64,000 bases of DNA from the NCBI GenBank assembly GCA_013399855.1, contig VXAY01000769.1, positions 466,959 through 530,958 on the forward strand, given 5' to 3'. Positions 12,351-24,098 of the stretch are shown in pieces (positions within the stretch are counted from its first letter, which is position 1; every line of letters starts with the position of its first letter). The notes beneath the pieces were generated by a model, which did no database searches, was not told the DNA's origin, and saw only the letters and a program-made list of their open reading frames with translations. The position numbers and the translations under genes are program-made. This DNA is from Oxyruncus cristatus (Eukaryota; Chordata; Aves; Passeriformes; Cotingidae).

Positions 12351-15188
12351 TGGGTCCTGACTGGCTGATTTGAGAGTGGTGACAATGAGGCGGGATATTC
12401 AGGTCAGAGAACCCTAATAATAACCCTAATTGCATGCTCACAGAGATTTGGAAGCCTGCTAAATTCAAACTAACACTTAGCCCTCAAGGGAATTTGGTTC
12501 TATTCAGTATGAGAATTTATTACAACTGATTGTCAGTACATGAACTCAACTATTATGAAAAAGTGATAAAGGTCATAAAAGAAAGAAATCACACGTTTAA
12601 ATATTTAGGGAGCTTCTAGTCACAAAGATAAAACTAGTCCAGAAAAATACAATGCTACTGTTCACTTGCTGTTCGTGAACTGAAACTGTTAAAACAAAGG
12701 CAACTCATGATAATACTGAACTACTGAGAAGGTAACAGCAGCATTTAAAATCTAGGCAAGCCTTCAGATAAAGGCTTTCAATGAAGTCAGAGGAAAGATG
12801 ATAACTTTTTGAAATATAAGTGCCACTTACTTTATCAACCTCACAACATTCCTAAGCTTCTCAGTTTTGTTCAGTTTGCTTCTCTACTGGTCTGTGTTAC
12901 TTAATTTTGCCAAGACTTTGTCAACTGTGCCTTGAACCACTTCTCACTCCTACCTACTTTAAACACTTCTGTTTCTTACAGCTGTCACTCCTGCACTTCT
13001 TTACCTGAGCCTAACCTTCAGCTTCTTCTGCTGGCTGTTGAGCTTGGACCTGTTATTCCCTGCTCCACAAGGCAGTGCTGGCTACTCCTCATCTGTCAGT
13101 AACAAATGGACTGTATACCTTTTATAAGCTTATGAAAGTACCAGGGCTTTACTATGCAATTAACTGTTGTATTTGCATATGAAAGATAAAGAGAACACTC
13201 ACTTTTTCTCTGTGTGTATGAACAAAATCTTTTAGGCCTCACTAAGTTTATAGCAAATCTCAAAGACATAATGTTTTGCAAAAGCTTTCTTCAGAGGAAG
13301 AAGAGATTTTAATTGAAGGAGTAATTGTTGTTAAATGTTTCCTTGTCTTAACAATCAAATAATCACTGTTGATAGTTCTGATTTTTATTTTTTTTTTTGG
13401 GGTGAGGAGAGTGTTGCCTTTAAATGTGGCATCCTATGAGGTACGGAGAATAAATCTTCTGTGAGGAGGCAGATTTTTTGGGAAGAGAAAGGAGTTCTCT
13501 CCAAAGCCAAATCAAATTTTCTACTGCAAGACAACCTCAGATTTTTGCTGATACCACCGACACCTGTCATATACAAATACTTGCCCTTGCTTGAGCCTTC
13601 AGATCTAGTAGTAAGAAAAACTTCTAATACCATCTACACTTACACAGAGAAGATGAGAAGTTTTAATAAAAATGACCTGACCACAGTCCCTTAACAGTCC
13701 ATGTCTTTTTCTATCATTATTTACTCAGTATAAATATTCAGTTTCCTTCTATCCTTACTGCAAATTCTTCACACTTCTAAGCCATTCTTTGGAATGCCTG
13801 TAGATGCCAGAATTTGAATTAACTAAACAAATTAAAAATATCATAATAGAATTATTATGTAGTTGAACTCAGGTATGCTAATGTCAAGTACACACCATGG
13901 CAGATTTTCTCCTTTACTGTTCCTTTGCTTCATGGCAAAGCTGTATTTTTAAACCAGAAATACGGATAAAGAAATTCAGTTCAAATTTTAGAGTAAACAG
14001 ATACGTAGGATACTGACCCAATGGTTCCTGTATTTTCTCTCAACCATTTCTAATTGCAGCAAATTGCTTTGGTGTGTTACTTCAGATTTTGTTTTGCTGC
14101 ATTACAGCTACTACTTTAAAAGAAGGAAGCTTCATCTTTCTTCAAATTCCTTGAACATCAAAATGATTGCTGCTTAGTTGTGGGGTTGTTTTGCTTTGTT
14201 TTAATTTGAGAAGCTCTTCTTACAGATTCCCTTAAGTTATAAAAGAAGAAAAGAGATAAATCCAATGGTATGTAAAAAATATTGTGTATGGGTGCAAGTC
14301 AAGTCAGATATTTATAACTGGCACACCTGAAGTTCATTGCTGAAGTCATCTCCAGCTAGAATCTAGGTCTCTATATATATTTAATGAACATTTTGCCCAG
14401 TCTTGAATGTAATAAATAATTTATTCTCTTTGAACTTCCTATAGAAATGGTGTTAAGAGGTAATCTTTGCCTACAAAATGGCACTGCTTTACCATTAAGA
14501 GAGCTGCTCAAAACAACACTATTTATGGAAGAAACACAAGTTCCAGACATTTAAAGGTCTTTGATATTTTAGAGAATATTCGAAAGTGGGGAAAGAAGCA
14601 GATGGTTTTACTACTAAATATAGTGTGTAATAGTGTGATGTCATGACAGAAAAAAAACAGACATATCCCACCCCACTCTATCTTTATTCCCCACTCTCAG
14701 TTTCAAGCTCCTTTCCTCATGAAAAAATATTTTAATCTAATTAAGAAATGGTCTAGGAGGTAAAGAAGTACAGTAACCATTCATTATATTTTTTTTAGAT
14801 ATGGAGGAATAAGCAATATGAAAAGGTATGATGGTGTGGAATCAAATCTTACAAGAATGTTGAAGGAATGTCAGAAAGAATGAGGACAGATATGCGCTCA
14901 GAGGAAGTTATGTAGTTTAAGTGCACTGATCAAAGTCATTTCGACATCTGCTGTAGCACACTGCATGTTCCTCAGCTATCCACACTGTGGATGATAGGAG
15001 GAGAGAGATTAAAGATTAATGTGACATCATGGAAAATATAAAGAAAATTTTTACTTGGCCAGTACTTTATTAAGTGTAACTATAAGTTTACAGAAAAAGT
15101 AGGAGACATACAAACAGCTCAGAAAATATGCTAAAGAATTTAAAGAAGGTAACTTGCATAATAGAGAATTAAGAACAAAATGTAAAAA
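12351..15188. other. Unique DNA with a C/T-rich patch, nothing assigned
   Basis: Mostly AT-rich. A C/T-rich patch at about 12,880-13,090 stands out in composition but I cannot assign it to a family. The opposing open frames at 13,385-13,694 overlap on both strands and have no recognisable domain. Confidence 0.5.
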
Positions 15189-15236
15189 ATTATTAAAAAA
15201 CAAACAAACAAACAAACAAAAAACCAACAAAAAACC
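15189..15236. repeat. (AAAC)n simple repeat
   Basis: Five or so AAAC units followed by degenerate A-rich sequence with C runs. A microsatellite, possibly the tail of an unrecognised retroposon. Confidence 0.85.
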
Positions 15237-15721
15237 CCAAAGTATGCTCTATAGGCTGTCTCCTCAGATGCAGTTTTTTTCCTAGTACTTTATGAAATAT
15301 ATTCTGCTGTGTAAATCCTTCACTTTTCAATTGTGTGCCCCTGCTCCTGACTCAGTAGCAGGACAGGAGAAGTGTCTTTTCTCTCCATTACTTACACAGA
15401 GCAATTGCTCTTCTGTGGCCTGCTGTAGTTTACCTCTTATGTGGGCACCGTGGCCAAAAAGATTCATCTCATGTTCTTGTAGTTGGTTATAGACCTGAAA
15501 GGAGTCACATGTAAACTGACACCTAAATTTTTTTCCTCATTTTACAAATAGAATTAACTATCTGGGTCCAGTGAATTAGTAAGACTACTCAAAGTTATAT
15601 CTTTCAAAGCCTAACAGACGGCAAACTCATTTTGATGAAAAGAAAAAAAATCAGATTAATGTTTCCTGTAGCAAAGGAAAGGAAAAAACATGTTAAATGA
15701 AGGAAAAAAATACTGCATACT
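15237..15721. other. Unique DNA, nothing recognised
   Basis: No repeat family or exon is seen. Confidence 0.5.
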
Positions 15722-15925
15722 GACCAGAAAAACTGTTTCCGAACTCATCCACCAGAACCCAAGGTCCTTCTCAGCAGGTGTGCCGGTCAATCTGCTCATC
15801 CCCCAGCCTGTACTGATACCAGGGTTTGCCCCAACCCAGGTGTAGCACCTTGCACTTGGCTTCGTTGAATGTCATGAGGTTCCTGTAGGTCCGCTTCTTG
15901 AGCTTGTCCAGGTTCCTTCTTCAGA
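15722..15925 (-). mobile_element. CR1 LINE internal fragment
   Basis: Read on the plus strand, the segment has CTCATCCACCAGAACCCAAG, TCATCCCCCAGCCTGTACTG and GTAGCACCTTGCACTTGGCT. These are hallmark strings of the reverse-transcriptase-distal part of bird CR1 elements lying in minus orientation. The same region is present in the CR1 at 45,785-46,535 (around 46,437-46,520), which supports the call from within the window. The fragment is truncated at both ends and has no usable frame. Confidence 0.85.
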
Positions 15926-18900
15926 CATGTGTTCCCTATCCTGACAGTCATTAAAAAAAACATATTAAAATGCTGTGTAAAGCGTCATGCACCAGAAACA
16001 ACTTCTCTTTTAAAAGAGTATGGCAATTCTGTGCAGTCACATAGCAAGAACAGTGGGAAGGGAAGAAGTGTTGCAGCAACAGCATGGTGCTCTACTAACC
16101 TGAGAGGAAGGAAACAACAAAATGAAAAAGATGAGTGGGCAAGTGATGAACATGCAGAGGGTGACAGACAGTGTAGCTTTGGACACAAACTGTGAATAGA
16201 AACTGACAGACAACAGAGTCTAGACATGGCTTACAAGACACAGTGTTTGGATGTTAATTATTATGGGTACTCTCAGCTAGCTGTTTAAATTATGCTGCTG
16301 GAAGTATATAGATGTTAAAAATCTATCCTGAGTACGACACTTGAGATACCAAAGTTTAGCATGAAACTGATTATCTTTCTTGGTATAGTATGAGATGTTT
16401 ATTTGTACAAGCACTGTACAGCTAGAATAGTTTCCTTTAAGCAGCTGAAAATTGCTGCCTGGTAACAGGAGGAAAACTCAAAGAGAAAAAAACCAAAACA
16501 AACACCAAACCATGAAAGACCCCAAAACCTCATAAATGAGAGGGACAGTGAACTAAAATACATCTCTTTAGCAAGAGTTTATAGATATTAAAAAAATGTC
16601 AACATTAATTCAAGTGTCAAATTTCATCTAGTGGAATTTTTGTTGACAGGGGAGCTTGATTTGCTTAAGCAATAGCTGCTATGTATACTTTGTATTAATA
16701 TTTTTGGTTTTTTATTTCTTGTGTCTTCAAATGGCTATCAGGAAGCCAGCAGCTATGATCTGTAAAGCAGAGATGCAGGAAAGCAGAGTGTATATTATGT
16801 GGGTAATACTTTCAGTAAAAATACTGTGTCTTCTAAATAAATAATATTTGTTATCCAATTAAAAGAAAAAGTACTTCTATGATGTTTTACTTGGGCTAGG
16901 ACACTTAGTTTGATTCAATATAAATAAAAGGTAACTAAAATATCAGAGATTAAATACAATAACATAGAGAAGATGAACAACTTTTTATTGAGAAAAACAG
17001 TGAAATATGTGTAAGATCACTAAATTAATCTATCGAGGTGAAGCCAGAAGCAGTTTTCATTTACCTTTATTTATTCTAGAAAATACCAACCGTTGAATCT
17101 CTCAGAGAAGCGTGATGAGCATTTCCTGCAGTTAAAGGTAAAATACACACAGTATGATTTCTATTAGTGGTGTGAGACCTTATGGCCTTATGAGTCAATA
17201 CAATAATAGATCAAACCATTCCTAACATGTCCAAGCCCATGCTAATAAAAGTGTTTTCGTGTTGAAAACCTCATGTCTTCCTGAAAATCGTCAACTGGGA
17301 GTTGTTCCCACATAATTTTAACCAAATATTGATACATATTTTTCTGGGGGAATGTTAGATAGATTGAAACAAATTGCCATAGCAGCTGTTTACTAAGGTG
17401 TGCTGTAAGTTGTACAATAGAGTATTACTTGGTCAGGTATAAGTTCATTAATAGAAGCACAGGCTATGTAATAGTCTATAGCGCAGACTTTTTTTTTTTT
17501 TTTTTACAAATACACTTCATAATTTGGTAAGAGAACATGGATGAGATTTATGAGTTTTTCTCAAAGACAGTGGTTTGCAAAAATGTTTTTAGGATTGATT
17601 AAAATGTGTTATCTCCTGTGCAGCATGAAAATAAGCAAATTTATACCCGCTGTTAACTTCCTTCAGAAATTCTGTCTCTTAAGTGATGTGAATTTATTTC
17701 AGTTTCTTAGTATGTTTTGTAAGGTTTCTGTTTGCTGATTTATTTCAAGAAATTAAGTAATTTTTTGAGCATTCTATTTTTAAAAAAGAGAGATTATTTA
17801 TGTAAGCGACTACTAACAATGACATAGCTAAGTTTAATACTTAGGGACGTACATAATGAAGACAGAGACATAAGCATGCACACACATTAATGATTTAAAT
17901 TATAATAGCTTTTACCAAATTTACCTTTAAAAATCCTTATGAATGTTTCTAAAACATGAGAACAGAATTATTCCTACAGTGCAGATAAAAATCAAGGGTT
18001 ACAAATAAGAACTGTGAAATGAGGTTGTGGGGTTATTTCTCTCCTGAACAATCTGTGTTCATAAGTGTATCTGTTTTTATATTTGGTTAGCAAAGAATCA
18101 AGTAAACTTGATTCAGGAGCACCTCTTCTCTTGTTCAGAATTCCTTTCTATTTTATTCCCTTTTCTTTTCCCCTCCTTTTTTTAAACCTTTTCTTTTCTT
18201 TTTCCTTTTTTTTTTTAATTATTTTTTTTATTTTATTTTTTATTTTTTATTTCCCTTCCTCTTCCCTTTCCTCTTTCCTTTCTCTTCCACCATTCTGTGG
18301 AACAGTTTTTCAGCTTATAATAAATACAAAACCGTGTTTCTCCAAGTGATTTTACATTTCTCACATCTGCAACTGGCTGACCTCCAATTCTACATGAAAG
18401 CAACTTCAGGGTAAATTGTTCACATATGAAAAAGTAAGTTCAAAGTAAAGGTGAAAGGTTATTGTAAAGGATTTTTTGCTCAACAGGAAGGTTGATTTAC
18501 CTTTTGCATACTTTGGGAATTTGTTAGGTGCTTTTATTGATTTCCCTCTCTCCTTCACTATAAAACCACTTGCAATAAAAAGGTTATTGAAATCTTCTAG
18601 GTGGAAGATACCACTAGAAACTTAAGACAAACCAGAGGAAATGTTTCTCATCATCTTGATATCAATAGTAAAAAGACACATCACAGATATAAATCTCAGC
18701 ATGATCTCTTTAAGCAAGTTATGTTTCCTTACTCTGCCCTTTTCAGTATTTAGCCTAAGAATTAGAAGGCCTGTATTGTTTCTATTCACTTTTAGTAGAT
18801 ATGAAGGACTGTATTAGACTAGATAAATTTTCTCTGCTCATTGTAATGTTTCATTTCCCCATATTTTCATCTTAATCTACAGTGCTATGAATAGTTTTTT

Positions 18901-20284
18901 TGATAGTAACAACAACTCATCAGACAATAATCTATGAAATATACAAATTTTGTCGCATATTTTAGCACACCTGTAAAGGTGTTGAAGGAACTAATAACTA
19001 CTTTAGTGGAATTTTGTAAAAATGCAAAACAGCATGGGCAAAAAGTGAAACATAAACTTTAGAAGTGGGTCTGTGGTCTGTCATGGTGATTGAGGATTTT
19101 TGGGGTTCTATTATAATCTGTCAGAAAGTAGTTTTATAAGCAGCTACGCATTAGACTATGGGAACTTACATAGTTTAACACAGATAAAAAACCATTTAAC
19201 AGGAACACCTTATCTGAAACTTTTCAGACAGCTTTTCTCCTCCAATAAAGTGGAACTTCTGACAATATAGGTAAAGCTCATTATGCATAAGACAGAACCT
19301 CTACAGGGGAAATTTTCAGACTGTGAAATCCATAGTCATAGGACCAGCACAAGCCCAATAAACTCCTACTTAAAATACAAGCTATTTCAATAAATATAAT
19401 AGAGGATATTCTGTTTGAATTAACTAAGAAAGTTCACATGTAAAAACTACTTCATATAAAAATATTAAATACATGAGTAGAAAGACTTTAGTTAAGATAC
19501 TGTCTTTCAAAAGAAAATGCAATGTTGTTACTCGTTACAATGAGTTATAAACAGTAAACTCATTTTCAGTCACTAGTGAACTAACATTAGCATGGATCTA
19601 ATAAAGAAACTAATAATAATAAATATAAACCAGTTTATAGATTTGTAGATAAAGTTGGAATAATCTGTCACACACAGAATTATTCCCATTCCATGACAAA
19701 CTGAACACAGATAAATTAATAAAATACTTGTTTCTCCTGAAATATGTGAATTTAACCACTACAAATTGTATGATTTAGTTCATACATGCTGCGATAAGAA
19801 TACAGAAAACCAACCAGCATTCAGGAAAGATCAGACTTAAATTTAGGCACACATAAGCTTTGTTACACAATATTGTTTTTCCAACCATTCCTTCCTAGGA
19901 TTATGCCTATCTTACTATCTGCATGGACTTACCTGTCTTGGCATCACGATCAAGAAAAAAAAAATGGGTCTTTTTTTTTTCCTTTAAAACTACTTAGTAA
20001 CTTCACATATGCAGCTTTTGGATTCTATTTTTTACCATGAAATTCAATATGAGACATTCACTGTAAATACTGAGAATTCTGGGTGTATCTATGTGGTTTT
20101 ATGCCTATAATTTGCTGTAAAAGTGAAGTAGTCATGCTGAGCTGTCTAGTGCAAAATCTAAGATCAATTATTTTCCTACACTATGGTAATTTGCTTCCAT
20201 ATCCTACTTTCCTTACACAAGAAGTTTCTGGGTTGCTTTGAACATGACTTCTAGATCAAGCGGCTGCTTAGGGAAAGTCTGTTA
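15926..20284. other. Unique AT-rich DNA with simple repeats
   Basis: No transposon or exon is recognised. Simple sequence includes a poly-T run near 17,489-17,505 and the pyrimidine tract at 18,160-18,290 listed separately. Confidence 0.55.
18160..18290. repeat. Pyrimidine-rich tract
   Basis: About 130 bases composed mainly of T with C and few purines (TTTTCTTTTCCCCTCC-type units, then long T runs interrupted by A). A 94-codon open frame across it is phenylalanine- and leucine-rich purely because of the T bias, so it is not a gene. Confidence 0.8.
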
Positions 20285-20670
20285 TTGGACCTCATACTTA
20301 AAACCAAGGGAGTACTGGTTGCAGAAGTGAAGATTTGGGGCAGCCTTGACTGCTGTAGCTGTGAGTTGCGGAGTTTTTGCTCACGAGACGAGGGAGCAAG
20401 GGAAATAGTGATGTCCTAACCTTGTACTACCAGAGACAGTAACCTGTTCAGGGACCTTCTCGGAAGAATCCCAGGGGAGCATTACCCTGGAGAAAATGAA
20501 GGATTTACCACGAGAGTTCATAGGTTTTCTAAGGGTTACCTCTTTCCTCAAAACCATTCCACCTGGACATGCAGGAAGCAAAGAAGAGGTTGCAGGAGAA
20601 CTGCATGGATGAAGAACAAGCTCCTGATGAAATTCAAAAAGGGAAACATGCAAGAGGCGGAGGTAAGCCC
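20285..20670 (+). mobile_element. CR1 LINE fragment, endonuclease-to-RT linker region
   Basis: The string GGGGCAGCCTTGACTGCTGT, then GACCTGTTCAGGGACCT-like sequence and the block AACTGCATGGATGAAGAACA, follow the order seen in the CR1 open reading frame 2 between the endonuclease and the reverse transcriptase. The CR1 at 34,125-35,765 contains the matching block at about 34,505-34,580 (GGATCTGTATGGATGAGCAA), which gives internal support. Stops and indels break the frame. Both ends are truncated. Confidence 0.8.
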
Positions 20671-22813
20671 AAGGGGGTTGACTTTTTATCTGTCACAGTT
20701 GTTTTTACTGTTAGAAAACTTGCCAAAACTCTTCTCCAGTTTTCATATCAGCACTGTCTCATTTTCATTTAACTAAAAGCAGGGTCAGAGCATTATTTTT
20801 TGTCAACAGACCATAAAAATGTGCTTACAATATAAACATCAATATATACCATCTAACTCTCTTCAATGCATTTTTATACGATCTAAACCTATGACACTAT
20901 ATAAAGAACTTATTACATGAAATAACCTTTGTTATCTGCCATGAAATATCCACATCTTTTGGATGATAACTTTTAATGTTTTCTTTATATTGGTATTTCC
21001 CTAAAAAAACCCCCTATTTTTAACAGTTACCAAACCTACAAGGTAAATAAACATCCATTACAGAAATCATATTAGAACAAAATTCCATTAGAACTTCATT
21101 TTCCCAAATTTATTTTCCATTATCATGACATCAATTCATTCTCTTAATTAAATTTTGTACTTATTGTCAATTGCTAACAAAAAAAAATCAATTTCATGTG
21201 TGATAATGAATTTAATTTTATTGCTATGATGGAATAACCTGATGCTATTCATGTTATTCAGTTAGACAAAATTAATAGACAACATGCAGATCTTAGAGTG
21301 GGACTAAGTTCTTCTGATAGAATGGAAAAAAAAAACAAAACTAAACAAACCCCAAACAAACCCAACCAGTACAGTTTTTCTCCTAGTTTTAGATAAATTA
21401 TTATGGGTATAAATGAAATTAATGGATTCTGAAGGATACATAGCAGAATAATTACATTTTGATTTCTGTGTATGGGGTGTTCCCGAGATAAATTTTTTCA
21501 AATCTTAAATTTAGTCTACAGGACACCTATACATTCCTGAGGCAAATAAAAGTTTGCAATTTGTTGAAAGAATATCCTACGGGTTGTTCATGAGCACAGA
21601 ATGCCTTTAAGGTTGGCAGAAACATCTAGTTATGTACTTCTTACTGTTATTGCCAATGGCATTCTAATGAACAGCTTGTCTTATCAGCAACCCGTTCTTT
21701 ATTATAACCATAAATGGTACCGTACTAGGCATCATTCTTCTCTGCAATAAGCATTAGGATAATATATTCCTTTTGTTCAGAATCTGCAGGGAGAAGGAAT
21801 TCTTTTCTTCTTTTATGTTTCAATCTAGGTTGTTGACTATGCATAGAGAGCTGTAACAGCATTTAATGAAAGTTTCCTTGGAAAAAGAAAGAATCCCATA
21901 AATTCTAAAGCAGAGCTATGCCAGAAGCAGAACACCTGCCACGGACTCCTTCCCATGGATAACAGTAAAAGACTCACTGCTTGTAGGTAACAACCCACTG
22001 GCAGCGAGTGTTCAAAAATAGCTTTTGAATTGGATTGCTTTGTGCAACATGACCTGATACAGCCAGTAGTACATGCTACACTGTACCACCAGTTTAAAGA
22101 AAAGTGGTGCTTTGAGGTTTCGTTGATTTGTTGCTGTTTCACATACACAAGAATGCTGTTTCCTGAATAATGAAGTAAGGTTATTCTGATACCCACTTTT
22201 TAAATAAGAATTTTGGCACATCAGTTCCTTATGGACTGTAGATTTAAAGATCCAATAATAGAATTTCAAGGCCCTAAATCAATTCCAAAAGGAAAATGCT
22301 TAATACAGACCAAACACTTTTCTGTACTTTCTTGAATTATTTGAATAGTTTATTTCCCAATTTATTCAATTATACCCGATTCTAACAATGTTCTGCTTAC
22401 AATGATACTCTAAATCTTTCCACTTCACAGCAGTATTTTCTGCAGTGCACCTAATGTGTGAAAGACAATTACTGAAACGTAAAAGACATATATTCACTGC
22501 CTCGGCACACTCTATAATACTTTTCAATTTTTGCTTTTCAAAGTTTATCAAGTACACTCAAGTCTGATTGCATAAATTTTCTCCGAAATATAACTCTATT
22601 CATACACATACACAAACACATCTTGTTAAAAAAATTAGGAAAATCATTAGCACAGAGTCTAGAAAGCTGTGTCAAGGAATATACAGGTTTCTTGTTACAA
22701 TTAGTACGATGTGATTGGATAAAACATTAACATAGATACATATGGAGCACATTGCGAGCCATAGGATTACAAAAAGGTATTAGGCTAGGACTGTTCACAA
22801 AACATGAAAGAGA
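20671..22813. other. Unique AT-rich DNA, nothing assigned
   Basis: No repeat is recognised. The part around 21,540-21,800 and 22,000-22,270 is less AT-rich and of higher complexity, but no exon signal is convincing. The minus-strand open frames at 21,837-22,269 overlap in two frames without domains. Confidence 0.5.
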
Positions 22814-22974
22814 AACCAGAGAGCTTGCNTTTTCTTAGGTGTAGAGTGCCCAGAAAAAATGTTGGAAATTAATTAGTTACTTGTTAGTGACATAGCAACC
22901 TGGCATAATACCATTCATTTATTGTAACTTTGAAGGAAACATTAAGGGAAATCCTTTTNAACCAGAGAGCTTGC
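22814..22974. repeat. N-bracketed 129-bp block duplicated from 23,970-24,098
   Basis: Bases 22,830-22,958 are identical to 23,970-24,098 (129 of 129 by eye). Single Ns flank the block at 22,829 and 22,959. The 15-bp sequence AACCAGAGAGCTTGC stands immediately outside both Ns (22,814-22,828 and 22,960-22,974). Removing the block and one 15-mer leaves a continuous sequence. The single Ns and the perfect identity favour a gap-filling or scaffolding artefact over a biological insertion. Confidence 0.9.
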
Positions 22975-23969
22975 AGTTCAGAAATCTATGATTGGGTCAC
23001 TTTGTGTTACTTTTTTTTTTCTCTTTTAGCTGCATACCATAGATAAAATTCACATTTGGACCCATGTTACATGAACAATACACTCCTCTTTCCCAACTCC
23101 AGTTTTAACATTTGCAATCTTTTCACTCAGCTTCGAGTCTTTTTATATATTTTTTTTCCCTTTCTGATCCTCCTACATCCAACCTGCCTGCTTGTGAATG
23201 CTGAATTCCTTCTTTCCAATCAAATTTCCTCTGGTTCCTCTACTTTTAACATATTTTATTTTTTTTTATCTCCATTATTGATTCTTCCTTCTCCTCAGTT
23301 GATCCTAGCCACTGCATTTTTCTTCATCTTTCTAAAACAGTTTTGTCATGCATTTGCCTGTGACTGTTTTCTACAGGGAGTAAAGCAACTTTGTTCTTGA
23401 TTCTAACATCATATACAGACATACTAAAATATTTCTGCCTCAGTGTCTTCATTTAATTCAGTTCCCTCAAACATCTCCACTTGCAATTTACCTAAAAGGT
23501 GTCATGACTACAAACTGTCAATCCTGTCACTTGTAGTCTGAGGACATTATGCCACGGAGGCATAAAATCTTGTATATTACCTCAGCTAATATACCACAAG
23601 GGTAAAATTCTACTCTATTACCTTTTAATTACCTGGTTAACTGGTAATTACCTGGTTAATTGTTTGCTGGTGCAACTCATATTGAAAGTAAAATTTGATC
23701 TTAATGTCTTTCCAATGTACACTGTAACATATATTAGGAAATTAACAGATTAAGAATGTGACAAAATTTTTTCTTGACAGTACCTATTGTTTGAAGAAAG
23801 CAAAAAAAATGAGAAAAGTCTACAGGTATGTAAATTGCTGTAGTAGAAAATACATAAGTTTTAAACTGATTTTCAGAGTGACAGGAACTCAGAGGCAAAG
23901 TCAGCAAAGAGTCAAGGAGGGTGGGACAGCCTAAAAAACTTGGATTTGTTTGTTTGTTTTTTAATTTAG
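22975..23969. other. Unique DNA with a small tandem duplication
   Basis: Mostly T-rich, unassigned sequence. The 114-codon frame at 23,056-23,400 reflects T bias. A 19-bp unit beginning AATTACCTGGTTAA is repeated in tandem at 23,627 and 23,646. Confidence 0.55.
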
Positions 23970-24098
23970 TTTTCTTAGGTGTAGAGTGCCCAGAAAAAAT
24001 GTTGGAAATTAATTAGTTACTTGTTAGTGACATAGCAACCTGGCATAATACCATTCATTTATTGTAACTTTGAAGGAAACATTAAGGGAAATCCTTTT
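23970..24098. repeat. Source copy of the 129-bp duplicated block
   Basis: Perfect match to 22,830-22,958. This copy merges with its flanks without Ns, so it is the likely authentic location. Confidence 0.85.

Noticed and set aside
18065..18349. 94-codon Phe-rich frame
   Set aside because: Translation of a pyrimidine-rich low-complexity tract.
22814..22974. A transposon insertion with 15-bp target-site duplication
   Set aside because: The inserted block is identical to a block 1.1 kb away and has a single N at each edge, which points to assembly error.
23056..23400. 114-codon frame with hydrophobic stretches, at first sight a membrane protein
   Set aside because: Phe/Leu/Ile richness comes from T-rich sequence; there is no gene context or recognisable family.
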